NCBI GenBank assembly: GCA_000827205.1
Contig: KN832559.1
Span: 433,167 to 497,166, forward strand
Length of the DNA stretch: 64,000 nt
From: Plicaturopsis crispa FD-325 SS-3
Lineage: Eukaryota > Basidiomycota > Agaricomycetes > Amylocorticiales > Amylocorticiaceae
Reading direction: 5' to 3'
Positions 39,931-53,600 of the stretch are shown piece by piece. Numbering within the stretch: the stretch's first letter is position 1; every line of letters starts with the position of its first letter. The position numbers and the translations under genes were made by a program. Below the pieces are notes generated by a model that made no database searches, was not told the DNA's origin, and was given only the letters and a program-made list of their open reading frames with translations.

Positions 39931-42900
39931 ATGGGCGACGCAACGAACGATATGCCCGAAAAATCGAAGGCGAGCCCAGCAGCGACGATGGTGGCGGGAG
40001 ACGCCGACGAGAAAGGCGGATCAAGTGCAACCCCCTCGGGCGTTCGCAAAGGGACTCTCCTTTCGAGGTACGCTGAATTCCAGTTTCATTGGAGCCAAAG
40101 TCAACGTTGTGGACTGCGTTGTATCTCCAGTACAAGTTTCTAACAATGTCCTACCTATTTGGAAATGCAGCGTCTTTCGAATGCCCTTCACATCGAGCAA
40201 AGTGCCGCCGCCTCCAAAAGAATCCATTGACGACGCTGTCTTGATACCTGAGGCCACTGCCGGGTGGTGCAGCATCATCACCTTCCAGTGGATCACCCCC
40301 CTTCTCGGTTTAGGCTACGCCCGCCCATTGGAGGCACCCGATCTTTATAAACTCCAGGACGACCGGAGCGCGGCATATATTGCAAACAAAATCCTTGCCT
40401 CGTTCGACGCGCGTCAAGAAAAGGCCAGGGCATATAATGCGCGCCTCGAGAATGGGGAGATCAAACCAGGCTTGACGCGAACCATATGGTGGACCGTTAA
40501 GGGCGGTAGGGCTGACCGGGAGAAACAGTGGCGGGAGAAAGATGGGAGGCAGAGGGCGAGCTTGGTTTTGGCCATGAATGACAGCGTCAAGTGGTGGTTT
40601 TGGAGCGGTGGTGTGCTAAAAGTGCTCGCCGATACTGCCCAAGTCACTTCACCTCTGCTTGTCAAGGTAAGTGTCTACCCGAGATGCTCTGCCATCATGA
40701 CCATGTTTGACGGTGGTATCTTCTGCAAGGCAATAATTAAATTCTCGACCGCTTCATACACAAATCATAGGTCCGGCTCATCTGCGTCTATCCCGCCTAT
40801 AGGCCAAGGCATAGGTCTCGCTGTAGGCCTTCTCCTCCTACAACTAATAGCTTCGTTAGGCACGCATCATTTCTTCTATCGCGCCGCATCCACCGGTGTC
40901 CTCCTTCGAGGAGGGCTCATTACCGCGATATACTCACGCTCCCTTCGGCTCACTGCACGCGCCCGCTCCACGCTCACGAACGGAAAACTCGTCAACCATA
41001 TTTCAACGGACGTCAGCCGGATAGATTTTTGCTGCGGCTTTTTCCATATGTCCTGGACGGCTCTTATACAGATGGGAATCTGTCTGGCTCTGCTGATCAT
41101 CAATTTGGGCGTAAGTGCGTTGGCAGGGTTCGCGTTCTTTGTCCTAGCTACGCCGCTGCAGACCATGGTCATGAGCAAGCTGTTCGATCTTCGCAAACGA
41201 AGCATGCAATGGACCGATAAACGAGCCAAACTTCTACAGGAATTGCTCGGCGGCATGCGGGTCATCAAATTCTTTGCCTGGGAGATGCCATTTCTTCAGC
41301 GGATAACTGAATACCGGCAGAAAGAAATGGCGTGCGTCTTAAAGTCATTGTCTACTACCTCGGAAATAAATTTACACCCTCTCTAGATACATACGGTCAC
41401 TTTTGCTGCTCCGGTCGGCAAGTAACAGCGTTGGAATGTCCCTCCCTGTACTCGCAAGCGTCATAAGTTTTGTGACATATTCTCTACTTGGACATCCGTT
41501 AGAGCCTGGCGTCATCTTCTCGTCGCTCACCCTTTTCCAACTTCTGAGACTGCCATTGATGTTCCTTCGTACGTGTTTTATTTTTCATCTTAGCAAAAGT
41601 ATTAACATCTCCCTCAGCTGTATCATTCAGCGCCATCGCCGATGCGCAGAATGCTACCAGCCGTCTCTACGACGTCTTCGAGGCGGAGACATTCACGGAC
41701 ACCCTCATTCATGAGGAAGACCTCGAGTATGCAATCGAGGTCAAAGGGGCAACGTTCACATGGGACAGCCCGCCTCCGGTCGCTGAGGACTCGAAGAAAA
41801 AGGCCACCGGTGCGGAGCGGAAGATCGCGGAAGACTTGGCTGCGGACAAGGCGAAGGCCGACCAGGGGAACGTCTTCAAGATGCGTGATATTGATCTTAT
41901 GGTTCCTCGCGGACAGCTTACGGCAGTTGTCGGACCCGTGGGCACTGGAAAGACGTCGCTGCTTCAGGGTCTCATTGGCGAGATGCGCAAAGAGGCGGGC
42001 ACTGTCAAGTTCGGCGGGTCTGTCGGGTATTGCCCTCAGACTGCCTGGATTCAGGTTTGATAGCAGTCATATTCGTGCCCTCACGATAAGCTCAATTAAC
42101 GTTGCTCCAACAGAACACGACGATTCGCGAGAATGTTTGCTTTGGCAGGCCTTTTGACGAGACGAAATACTGGGACGCCATCCGCAGGGCTTGTTTGGAG
42201 CCTGACCTTGAAATGCTTCCTAACGGCGACATGACCGAAGTCGGTGAAAAGGTGAGCCTACATCCTTGTCGCGTATCGCACCCGGATACTGACTACCATT
42301 TCCAGGGAATTTCTTTGTCAGGTGAGACCGGTGTATCCTGATGTGGACAGCGCTAACGCTACTCCAAGGTGGCCAAAAACAACGCCTGAATATTTGCCGC
42401 GCCATCTATTGCGATACCGATATACAAATATTCGATGTAAGGAGTGTCTTGACCTCTGCAGGTGGCTAGCATCTGATCGATCGGGGATGTATCACAGGAT
42501 CCTCTTTCGGCTCTCGATGCCCATGTAGGCAAAGCCGTGTTCCAAAATGTCCTACAAGACGGATCCACAGGGAAAACACGTCTCCTCGTAACGCACGCCC
42601 TTCACTTTCTCCCGCAATGCGATTACATCTGCACTATTGTCGACGGCAAAATCGCCGAGCGCGGTACCTATACAGAGCTCATGGCCAACAACGGCACTTT
42701 CGCGAGGTTTGTCACTGAGTTCGGCTCAAAAGAGGAGGAGGAGGTCAAGGAGGAGGAGGCCGTTGAGGGCGATCTTGAAGAAAAGAACGTTAAGGAGCCT
42801 GGCACGAAGCATGCGACTACAGCGGCAGGCCCTGGGATGATGCAGGTGGAAGAGAGGAATACGGGCGCCATCAACCGTGCCATTTATAAGGAGTATCTGC

Positions 42901-45634
42901 GTGCCGGTAGGGGCGCGATCGTCCTGCCTCTGCTAATTCTGTCTCTCGTCCTCATTCAAGGTGCCACTGTCATGTCGTCGTACTGGCTTGTGTATTGGCA
43001 GGAGGACAAGTGGCATCAGTCCCCCGGCTTCTATGTATGTTCCGCTTTCTTATACGACCTTATGCATCTAACCGTAACATGCCCAGATGGGAATCTATGC
43101 TGGCCTTGGTGTTGCCCAAGCCGTATCGTTCTTCTTTATGGGGTCCTGTTTTGCCGCGCTCACTTATTTCGCGTCTCAACGATTGCATCAGGTAGTCATG
43201 TCTTTGCTCTCATGCGACCAACGGCACGACTGATATGTTATTCCCAGCTTGCGATCGGGCGCGTTATGCATGCGCCCATGTCTTTCTTCGAGACTACCCC
43301 GCTTGGGCGGATCATGAATCGGTTTTCAAAAGACATCGACACCATTGACAACATGCTCGGAGGCAAGTTTGTAGTCCCTTTTTGCTGGTCATTCTGGCTT
43401 ATGCGTTTGCTTTCTCAGAGGCTTTCCGAATGTTCTTCAATACGTTCTCTTCAATCATAGGCGCCATCATCCTTATCTCAATCATCCTCCCTTGGTTCTT
43501 GATCGCAATCGTCTGCATCTCAGCATGCTATGTCCTCGCAGCCTTTTTCTACCGCGCGAGTGCGAGAGAATTGAAGGTATGCACGGAAGCCTTTCGGATG
43601 GACGTGAGACTGATTCAACTTTGCCTTCCAGCGTCTTGGTACTATGATGTGCTCTCTTCGTGGTCTCTCTTGCTAACCACGTCTACAACAGATGCTATAC
43701 TGAGATCGTCTCTATACACCCACTTCTCAGAGAGTCTGTCTGGCCTGACAACGATCCGAGCGTACGGAGAAGCGGATCGTTTCCAGCTCGTTAACGAGAG
43801 TATGTATAACATGTCCATCGTTTTTTCATTGCGACTAATTGCTCTTTTAGCACGAGTTGATGTTGAGAACCGGTACGCTTTTCTACAATGCGTGATTGCT
43901 GCACCACTAACATGCTTTTCAGAGCATACTGGTTAACGGTCACCAACCAGGTAAGTATCCGTCGTCCGACTCTCTGACTTAGGTACTTAAATCTGGCTGC
44001 TAGCGATGGCTTGGAGTTCGCCTTGACTTTTTAGGATCGCTGCTTGCCTTCGTAGTGGTAAGAATAGATGCACCTGATTGATAAAATCACTTGAGCTGAT
44101 ACGCCTTCCATTAACAGGCGCTCTTGACGGTCGGGACGAGATTCACCATATCGCCGTCTCAGACTGGCCTCACACTGTCCTACATCCTCAGCGTACAGCA
44201 GGTGCGCACTTAGCTGCCCCGTATCACTTACTCACCGTCAACTGACTTAATAGGCCTTCGGCTGGATGGTACGTCAAAGTGCCGAAGTCGAGAACGATAT
44301 GAACTCTGTCGAGCGTATCGTATACTACGCGAAAGACATAGAGCAGGAGCCGCCACACGAAATCCCGGAGACAAAGCCCGCCGCACCGTGGCCGAGCCAG
44401 GGACAGGTCGAAATCACGGATGCCGTGCTCAAGTACAGGCCTGAGCTCCCGCCCGTTCTCAAGGGGCTGTCTATGTTGGTCAAGGGGGGCGAGAAGATCG
44501 GCATTGTAGGAAGGTACGTCTTTGCCGTGGCATTGGCCGGTTTTGTTGTTGTTAAGGTAATCTTTCCAGGACGGGCGCAGGCAAATCAAGTATCATGACA
44601 GCCCTTTTTCGGATTGTGGAACTCTCCTCTGGGACTATCTCCATCGATGGCGTTGATATATCTAAAATCGGTTTGACGGAGCTTCGCAGTGGGCTTTCCA
44701 TCATTCCACAAGACCCTGTAAGTTTGCGTGGAATCATCTTTAAGTAAGAACCACTGACCTCAGTGCGGTCGAACCATAGCTGTTATGTAAGTTTTCCCCG
44801 CCTTCGCATGCTGATTCTTGAATGTATCTGATCTCCATTTGTTGTTGTCCAGTCTCAGGGACGCTGCGCACGAATCTCGATCCCTTCGGCCTACATGACG
44901 ACGCACGTCTATGGGATGCGTTGAAGCGTTCGTATCTCGTCGAGGATACCAAGCGGGAGAGCGTGGGCTCTGTGTCGAGTACCGCGCACGCGAACAAACT
45001 GTCTCTTGACAGTGCAATCGAGGACGAGGGCGGAAATCTGTCCGTCGGCCAGGTGTGTCCACGCATATATCTGCCTTCTAATAGGATGTAGCTGATGTAC
45101 TTGCTTCAATAGCGCTCGCTGGTATCGCTTGCTCGAGCACTAGTAAAGGACACGAAAGTGTTGATTTTAGACGAAGCCACCGGTAATTATCACCCGCTAT
45201 TCATCCTTCGAACCAGACACTTCATGTTCCGTCTATGTCTTTACAGCCTCTGTAGATTACGAGACGGACAAGAAAATTCAAGACACGATTGCAAATGAAT
45301 TTATAGACCGGACGATATTATGTATTGCTCGTATGTATCTTGTGCACTCCACCTTTGGAGACTACCTCTCACGACATTTATCCTCTAGATCGTCTGCGCA
45401 CGATCATATCATACGACAGGATCTGTGTCCTCGACGCCGGACAGATCGCGGTGAGTACACTCCAGTGCTATGTATCACGAGTCTCTTGGGGACTAACCTG
45501 GTGCTCTGCAGGAATTCGATACACCTAGAAGACTTTACGAGAAGACCGATGGCATTTTTAGAGGGATGTGCGAGAGGTCGTCGATATCGTTAGATGATAT
45601 TGCGCGGGCTTCTAAGTCAAGGGCAGAGCTGTAG
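39931..45634 (+). CDS. YOR1: Full-length ABCC multidrug transporter, Yor1-like
   Basis: An ATP-driven exporter with two membrane domains and two nucleotide-binding domains, likely in the plasma membrane. Exon 1 ([18 protein letters not shown] ... GTLLS) joins [21 protein letters not shown]1: Walker [14 protein letters not shown]-loop [12 protein letters not shown], signature [15 protein letters not shown], Walker [12 protein letters not shown] with Asp where the catalytic Glu usually sits, as is typical for ABCC. NBD2: [32 protein letters not shown], signature [15 protein letters not shown] (one change from LSGGQ), LILDEATASVD, IAHRL. TMD1 opens with [11 protein letters not shown]-like sequence ([20 protein letters not shown]), as in Yor1. 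An acidic linker follows NBD1. One intron at 43363-43418 looks GC-AG. About 25 introns overall. The substrate cannot be deduced. Confidence 0.93.
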
Positions 45635-46645
45635 CTCTTAGTGGGATGTTCTAAACTTTTGCTGCTCGTTAGATGCACCTCATACTCACGCGAAAACATG
45701 TATTCGTTCATTAGAGAAAAGTGCGGCGCGGCTTGCCAATCCATTGAAAGCTTGGGATCAACTTGGGATGGACTCTAGAGTATAACGATGCCACGTGGCT
45801 ATATACTGAACGCCAAATGTCCACGGGCTTTTGAGTCATGACGATCACGATGGAGCACCCAACTCTTCTCGTCGACAAGACACCCATCCGCTTTGTTTCC
45901 ACCCACACACTAGTCGAACACGAGCGCCTCCATTAATTGCACCCCGCCACCACGATCACCCGACGCACATGGACGCTTGGCATACATGAAGTACACACGC
46001 CATCGTGAAGCTCAAGCAGAGACCGAGTCGCGAAACGTCTACGACCACTACAGTTCGCTACGTTTGCAGGAGTGCACTCGCCCTCGTTACATCATGTAGA
46101 CACTGGTAATCAACGTTTCCCAAGTTCCCCAAATAATGTCTGCAAGGGCCGCGGCTGCCCTGTGGCCCATGGCCCTATGCTGTCGGTGTCGCTTCAAAAT
46201 TACACGCTGCTAAGCGCTGTACTGGAAGAGGTATTACACGTATCTCGGGCGCCGCATCAATCTCAATCTGTACTGTGCGCTTGCGTGTCAGGTAGGAGTA
46301 AGCATCGTAGCCAGATTGCTGCTCGACAACTTATACTCAGAACTGTATACAAACTCTGTCGTGTTGGCGTGCAACGGTCTTTGGCCGACCTCTACGCGCT
46401 CTCGCAGACTTTCTGTAGCCAATATGTGGTTAGAAGTCCTTCTAAAGAGTTTGGAGCAGGCTTGACGGTCAATTGACTTGCGAAGATGCAGGCCTCGGCA
46501 AGGCCGCTCCACATGTCCCGCCTTATATCGCGACCAATTTGTTGCAACTTTCTTTCCAAACCCCCATCTCCGCCTCCCCCCTTCCTCTCCCCCACAAACA
46601 GTTTCTCATACGTTCTTTAATCCCGTTCCTTATTAGTTCTTCATA
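45635..46645. other. Intergenic between ABC transporter and protease genes
   Basis: About 1 kb. The last ~100 bases before the protease start are CT-rich, as in a core promoter. Short open frames at 46072-46476 have no recognisable content. Nothing else supported. Confidence 0.5.
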
Positions 46646-48622
46646 ATGCAGCTCACGTCGAACTTTTCTGCCCTCCTGGCTACGGTCCTCGTCGCGCTTT
46701 CCGCTTCGGAAGGCGTCGACGCGCGCCTCACGAGACGCGCAAGTCCTCCTTCCACGTCTTCCGTCACGGTTCCAGTAGAGAACATTCAGAGTCTAGCGAA
46801 CTCAGACTTGCATCCCCATGTCGTACGTGACCGCGTTGTGTTACGGGCTCGCCCTTATTCATCGACCCACGCAGGTGCACCAACAACATGTCAACCGCGC
46901 CAACAAGCGCCTCGCGCTTATGACCGGTCGCGAGATACCCTCCGACTTGGAACTCGCGTCCGACCTCCACCGCCGTATCGGTACGCTCGAGCCTGCAATG
47001 CGCAAGCGTTACAACCACGATGGCATTGCCGACATCCTCGCGGCGTTCGGCGCGCCTTCGTCCGCAAAACCTTCCTCCGCGGCCACGAGCGTTAAAGGCG
47101 CTACCAACGACTTTGAAACAACCGACGGCAGCAATGGTGGCTACAGCGACGCCGACGAGAAGGCTTCGGAGTCCAATGCTTTGACGAAGGCGAACCCAGC
47201 AACGTTCAAGAACTCGCTTGGCCTTGACATTGAGTGCGTATGCATTCCTATACTGCATATGCTCTACCTAACGTTGTTGTAATTCTTTTTTCAAGGGCCA
47301 ACGATGTTGGATGTTAGTTCATGGTTGTCATCAATATGGGTGGATACTTTTGCTCACATATTTTTCCACGTAGACGTTGCTACTATTAAGATGGGCAATC
47401 CTCCCAAGGACTTCCGCGTTCTCGTTGATTCTGGCTCATCTGATCTCTGGGTCGGTGGCGAAAACTGCCAGGGTGACGACGGAGGCGACTGTGTGAGTCG
47501 TCTCCACCAGGACGATAATATTCTCGCTAACACTTCTGCAGGGCAAACATGCCTTCCTCGGCAGCAAAGGCAGCTCTTCTTTCAAGGACACCGGCAAGTC
47601 GTGGACGATCAACTACGGCTCTGGTTCCGTGCAGGGCTCCATCGTCCAAGATGACATCTCGATCGGGGACCTCCAGCTGAAGGCGCATACGTTTGGCACA
47701 GCCCGTAACGAGTCCTCCCAATTCACCCCGTGTGTATCTCTCCCTTTTGCACTGCTTAGCATAATTGACGATAGCGTGACAGTGATCAAATTCCTTTCGA
47801 CGGTCTCATGGGCCTCGCGCAGTCCAAGCTCTCGAAGCAGCAGACATATACCGTTGTCGAGGCGCTGCAAAAGTCTGGCCAGATCCAAGAGGCCATCACA
47901 TCCTTCAGGCTTTCCCGCCTGTCCGACGGCAAGAAGAACGGCGAGATCACGTTCGGCGCTCTTGACGACTCGGCGTACGATGCCTCTTCGCTTGTCACGG
48001 TCAAGAACGTGAACAACGACGGGTTCTGGGAGGCCGCCGTCGGCGGCGTGAAAGTCGACGACAAGGACTTCGGCTGGTCCAACAAGACCGCTATCCTCGA
48101 CACCGGCACCGTACGTTTCTCATCGCATCAATTGTAGTGACAACACCCTGACCAATCTAACAGTCTCTGCTCATGGCTCCTAACGCGGTGCGTACCCGAA
48201 TCATGAGCTCGTTATCTGTATGAAACTTACCCGCGGCTGTGTTTTAGGATGCCGAGGCTCTCCACCAGGCTATCCCTGGAGCCAAGTTCATCGGCGACCA
48301 GTGGATGCTCCCTTGCACCACCAATGCGACCCTCAGCCTCGCCTTTGGCGGCAAGCAATTCGCCATCGACCCGCGCGACCTCGCGTTCCTGCCCTCCGAC
48401 CCGAAGAACCTCACCGGCATGTGCGTGAGCGGCATATCCGTCGGCAACTCGGGCGGTGACAACCAGTGGCTCGTACGTCCTATCTTTCCTCTCGTGGCGA
48501 GGATTTGACTGATACATGTATGCTCGTGGCGCGTGTAGGTGGGAGATGTGTTCCTCAAGAACGTGTACTTCTCGACGAACGTCGGGAAGAACGAGATCTC
48601 GCTGGCGAAGTTATCGGGCTGA
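46646..48622 (+). CDS. Secreted or vacuolar pepsin-type aspartic protease (A1 family)
   Basis: An acid endopeptidase made as a zymogen. A signal peptide is evident (MQLTSNFSALLATVLVALSA). A propeptide of roughly 200 residues follows, longer than usual, with Lys/Arg-rich parts (RANKRLALMTG) and a Ser/Ala/Asp-rich stretch. The mature domain begins near YVATIKMGNPPKDFRV. The two catalytic Asp motifs are VDSGSSDLWVGG and AILDTGTSLLMAPN. Also visible are the flap INYGSGSVQGSI, FDGLMGLAQSKLS and the end GDVFLKNVYFSTNVGKNEIS. At least six short introns. There is no C-terminal anchor, so secretion or vacuolar delivery is likely. It resembles the expanded basidiomycete A1 families. Confidence 0.93.
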
Positions 48623-49030
48623 TAAGTTTTCGACCGCTGCATTAGCCTGCTGACCCATACCCCCGCACTTCATACCCCCCACCCAACTACTTACCCATCC
48701 ACGGACAATCTACTTACTTACAACATCAATTGGATGCACGACGTACGCAGTACCGATGCGCGTCGTTTGACCTCATTAATATGGTCATGACTTCAAACCT
48801 GAGATCTGAGACCAATATGTCCTCTGCCCTCGAGCGATGGGCGCGAGTTGGCCAGTAATTTTTCGTTCGGTTGCGACTTGCAGACTTCAAGCGCTTCAAG
48901 TTGAACGTCAGATTTTGAGCATTTTCATTTACTGTAAGTATCTTCGGCAGCATGTACGGTGGTAAATATAAAGAGATGACGGCTATGATAGACACAGCGA
49001 AGTCGTCGCGATTCTTCGCCCTCCCATTAT
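48623..49030. other. Convergent 3' region, protease and hydrolase genes
   Basis: About 410 bases between convergent stops, starting with a C-rich 3' UTR-like stretch. No gene seen. Confidence 0.5.
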
Positions 49031-50190
49031 TTAAAGGTACTTCCTGAACCACTCAACGGCGGCCTTGAACGCGCCTTCCTTGCCCGCCTTGATAGCAGGA
49101 TCAGACTAAGCAGAGCCCGCATCAGCTATTCTTCACGGTCACAACGACAGGAATTGCTTACAAGATCGCCTCGAACGGCAAAACCGTGAGTGCAGCCCTC
49201 CCAGTGCGCCCGCGCGTATCCGGGTGCAAACTTACCGTCGCCGAGGAGGTCGTCCCCGAGCTTCTGCGCTTCTAAGGGGTACGCTTGGTCAATAGTGCAC
49301 GAGTTGACCAGCAGCGGTGCCTTCGCCATGTCCCTGTATTTCTGCATTTCCAAAGTCAGTGATAGGCCCGAGAGAGGGGGTGGGGATCTGGAGTACCGGG
49401 AGATCTACAGGCGGGTCGAGCAGAGACGGGTGGCTGATCACGCTGACTTGGATGGCATTGTCAAAGGCCAGGTCGAATGCATAGCGGCCACCAAGGCAGT
49501 ACCCCGTCGCGCCGAACCTGGTGACGCCTTCTGCTTTGAGCGCAGCGATGACGGCGTCTAGGGGAGGACGCGTATGCGCCGCGGTGTGATTCACGAGCCA
49601 TGGACCGATGCTTCGTGTTCCCTGTGGTGTGGCGTGACCTCAGCAGGGTTACAGGTGCTGAAAAAAGAGACGAGACGTACGTCAAGAAGCCCGTCGAGCC
49701 ATGATTCGTGGATCGGGTCGCCATTCACATAGTCGGGACCAACGACCTATTGCTCCGTTGAGCAGGCGCGCACTGCAAAGGGAAAGATGACCAGGGTGTT
49801 ACCTTGTAACCATTACTCGCAAAATCGTCCATTAGCAGCTGAAGCACTCCCAATGTTAGCGTGGATTAATGGCAGTATCTGAGGAATTTACGAGGTTGTT
49901 GTTCAGGTCTAGGCCAAAGACGTCCGTAAGAAATAGAACGACTTTGTCTTTGGCATAGTCGGTGGACGGGGTCGCGACATAGCATCTTACACCACCGATG
50001 GTCTCCATTCTCCCTGTCAAATGGGACGTTTTAGCCTCCTGGACTCGTCGGGGGGCTGGACTACGCAAGGTGCGTACCAGTGGGTGTGCCCTCATGGCGG
50101 ACGCCTGGCAAACTAGGATAAGAATTCGTCTTCGTGAAAAAATGAAAATCAGGCATGCGCACCTTTGATACAGTTTGCGCACAAACTCAT
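49031..50190 (-). CDS. Dienelactone hydrolase family protein (alpha/beta hydrolase)
   Basis: Cytosolic alpha/beta hydrolase with the cysteine nucleophile of the DLH family. The first exon is MSLCANCIKG, with GTGCGC donor; a 28-nt second exon gives VRHEGTPTG; the third starts RMETIGGVRCYVATPS. These together match the fungal consensus N-terminus. Core: AKDKVVLFLTDVFGLDL, LLMDDFASNGYKVVGPDYVN. The nucleophile elbow is GATGYCLGGRYAF (Cys). The acid is likely the Asp of SCTIDQAYPLE and the base the His of EGCTHGFAVRGD. The end is AAVEWFRKYL. About 250 residues, normal for the family. The true substrate is unknown; fungal members are often annotated as carboxymethylenebutenolidases. The terminal repeat of the transposon starts only 150 bp upstream of the start codon. 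Confidence 0.9.
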
Positions 50191-50307
50191 CCTCGTTGTA
50201 ATTATTTTTGTAGGGGGTGGAGTGGGAATGAAGTGCTTGAGCCTGGGACATATAAGGGGTATAAAGCTATGACAAAGATGATAACAATCATTGTCAGCAG
50301 AGGCTGT

Positions 50308-50336
50308 ATCGTTCCATGGCTATCGTTCCATGGTTC
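50308..50336 (+). repeat. 14-bp direct duplication at the transposon's left edge
   Basis: TATCGTTCCATGG occurs twice in tandem (period 14) immediately before the left terminal repeat. It could be a small slippage product or a footprint of transposition. Confidence 0.6.
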
Positions 50337-50339
50337 AGG

Positions 50340-50362
50340 CCCAGTCAAAAGTCCGTCGAGCC
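50340..50362 (+). repeat. Left terminal inverted repeat
   Basis: 23 bases that match the right repeat perfectly in inverted orientation, 310 bp before the transposase start. Confidence 0.8.
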
Positions 50363-50671
50363 AGCTGGAGCTACGGTAAGGGTAATCGAAGACCGCGAAA
50401 AAAATCGTGCCCCAGCGAATGTTTTTGTTACGAAGAGGATGCACAGGAAATAGAACAGCCCGCTTGCACGCAACTTGCACATGTAAACGTCGTAAAGTTT
50501 TTCCACGGGCATCTAGTCGCTCGTCGACATTTCCCTCTTTCGACTTGCCTCCGGCTTCACCATCTTGTTCAAGCATCATCGTAATTAGACTCGATGCGGC
50601 TCGATCCCGCCATTCTTCTCCTCTCGCTACTGCACTGCTGCACTGCTATTCTTCTCGAGGCATCGCCTGAC

Positions 50672-53600
50672 ATGGCGGCAGAAAAGAGACTCTACTATTG
50701 CGATTGTGCTCGTTTTTGCCATTCCATACGGCAACCTGTTTCTTACAGTTCGCTGAAACGGCATAGGCCGTTCCTTTCACATTCTATCGAATTCTCCCAG
50801 TTTGTTGCATCTAACTCGGCCAACTCATCTGCGCCATCGGGATCGGGGATAAATGTACCACAAGCAGGTCCTAATGCAGATTCGTCAACTGCGGGGATCG
50901 GCGGCGCTCACGATGGGCACCTCCCGCCGCTGGATCGGCTGGATCAGTATTATGAGGATGAGGGTGGAGGAGGTGGAGATCAGATGGACACGGAGCCGCT
51001 CCGAGAATCGATGGTGAGTCCTTGCTCGTACTTGTGCTTTGCGTGTTCTAATTTATACCGGTGTAGTCTCCGCCCAACGATCGAAGTCCTTCACCCTTGA
51101 ATCGCAGCCGTAGTGCTTCCAGGGATAGAGGTGGCAATGAGCCCGAGCAGGGTGGAGACCGCGTTCCTGGTCATGGTGCCGCAGCGTCGGCAGCGTCTGC
51201 CTCTGCGGATCTTGAGGCCGATGCGGCAGCAGGTCGCGGACCACCAAGCGATGTCCCAGAGATAGAAGATATCCGAATCACAAACCAATTCATTGATTTA
51301 TTGAAGCATGCATCGCTCGATGACGGGGTTGAGGGCCTCGATCCGGAAACCATTGAACTCCTACGACACCCTGTCGAGCATACACTTGATGTAGATGATC
51401 CAGACCTCCGCCTCTCCATCGACCTCTTTTTAGCGGCTACGACTGCCTCGCAGGCAACCTACATTGCCACCCGTGCAGCCATCCTTCGCCGCCACCCTGA
51501 ATCTACCGTCCTCTCTTTCGACCAAGTTAAGCGGCGCATTGCCCTACTCAGCGGTGTGTATCCCCTCGTTCACGATATGTGTCCGAAAACATGCATTGCG
51601 TACACCGGTCCATTTGCGGAGCTTGAGTCATGCCCCAAATGTTCCCAGCCACGGTACGACCCGATTACGCTGGAGACCTCCCAGAAGAAAATCCCGCGAC
51701 AACAATTTTACACGCTGCCTCTCGGCCCTCAGCTACAGGCGTTGTGGCGCAGCCCTGAGAGCGCTCGTAACATCAAATATCTCGATCATCGCGTGAAGGA
51801 GCTCGTGCAAGAGCTCTTGCACAATGACGGGCAACTCGAGACGTACGATGATTTCTGTACAGGGAGTGACTTCCTCGACGCAGTGCTCGACAAAAAAATA
51901 AAGTCCGGTGACATGGTGCTCCTGATATCCATGGATGGTGCGCAGCTGTACCGAAACAAGACATCGGACTGTTGGATCTATATCTGGGTCATTTTGAATC
52001 ATGCTCCTGATGTGCGCTACAAGAAAAAATATGTTCTACCTGGCGGCTTCATTCCAGGTCCCGACAATCCCAAGCACGTTGATTCATTTTTGTTCCCCGG
52101 CCTTCACCATCTCGTCGCCATTCAGAACGAAGGCCTCAAGATATGGGATGCCGATCTCAATCTCACTTTCCCCTCACACCCATTCCTTGCCATCGTGACT
52201 GCCGATGGACCTGGGATGACATATTTTGATGGTTTGGTTGGCCATCAAGGCGCCGCAGGCTGCCGTGTATACTGTGGTCTAAAGGGGCGCCGAAAACCAG
52301 GTGCAAAGTCGTACTATCCAGCCCGTTTGAAGCCCAATGATTATGATGTCGAAGGATGCAATCACGATGATATTCCTTTCGACAACATCTCGCTTCCTTC
52401 GTCCGAGCGCTATCAAAAAAACCTGCGATTACTTCAACGAGTCGCAAATTCCGCACAGTACAAGCGCACTCGGCTTGCTACAGGCATATCAAAACCATCC
52501 ATATTCAGCGGCTTCTCGCCGGAGCGTATTCTCGGAATTCCTGCATGTTTTGGGTCCGATTTAATGCATCTGATCTCCTTGAACATCCCGAGCCTTTTCA
52601 TGGATTTATGGCGCGGAACAATGCCATGCGATGCATCAGACGATGTAGCAACGTGGGATTGGGCTGTTCTACAGGGAGACACCTGGCAGACACACGGACA
52701 AGCAGTCGCCGACGCAACTCCATACCTCCCAGGATCATTTGACCGCCCACCTCGTAATCCGACAGAAAAGATTTCCAGTGGGTACAAAGCCTGGGAGTTT
52801 TTGATTTACTTGTTCGCCCTAGGCCCTGCCCTTTTTTACGGTGTCCTCCCCGAGAAGTACTGGAAGAATTTCTGTCGGCTGGTCTGGGGTGTCCGCCTTA
52901 TACATCAGCGTAGCATAACCGCACAAGAACTTGGATGGGCACACAAAGCGCTCATGGAGTTCTGCGAGGAGTTTGAGCTCCTTTACTACCAGCGCCGGAC
53001 TGACCGTCTTCACTTTGTTCGGCCCTGTATTCACACGACATCTCATCTCGCCCCAGAAGTTCCCCGTCTAGGCCCTGGCGCTTTCTCGATGCAGTGGGTC
53101 ATGGAACGCACGATCGGAAATCTGGGTGAAGAAATCAAGCAGCCGTCTAATCCCTACGCAAACCTGTCAGAGCGAGGGCTTCGACGTTCACAGATTAATG
53201 CTCTCAAAGCCATGATACCTGATCTTGAGCCGCCGGACAATGTGCTCCCGCGCGGGTGCAAGGATATTGGAGGAGGCTTTGTACTGCTTCGCGCAAAGGA
53301 TACAAGCCTCCGCTTGGTGCGCTTGCCTGAAGGACAGGCCATAAATGCATATCTGGAAGGTGCGGGTGTTGCGCGAGCTAACACAGATATGATTCATGTC
53401 GTACGGTGAGTACTTTGAAGTCCTCGAAGTCATTACTGCTGTATACAGCTCACACTCGACTGCATGCATGTAGATGGGCACGGCTTCGACTTCCTAACGG
53501 ACAAATCGCGCGCTCTGCGTGGAAAGAAAAGTTGAAGCCGTTGGAAAAATGCCGGATGTCAAGAAACGTGAAGGTATTAATTCGACGGCGTGCACACCAT

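Noticed and set aside
39770-40180. N-terminal extension of the ABC transporter by reading through upstream
   Set aside because: An exon starting at 39931 with a donor after GTLLS and an acceptor before VFRMPF gives a Yor1-like N-terminus; the read-through sequence does not resemble the family.
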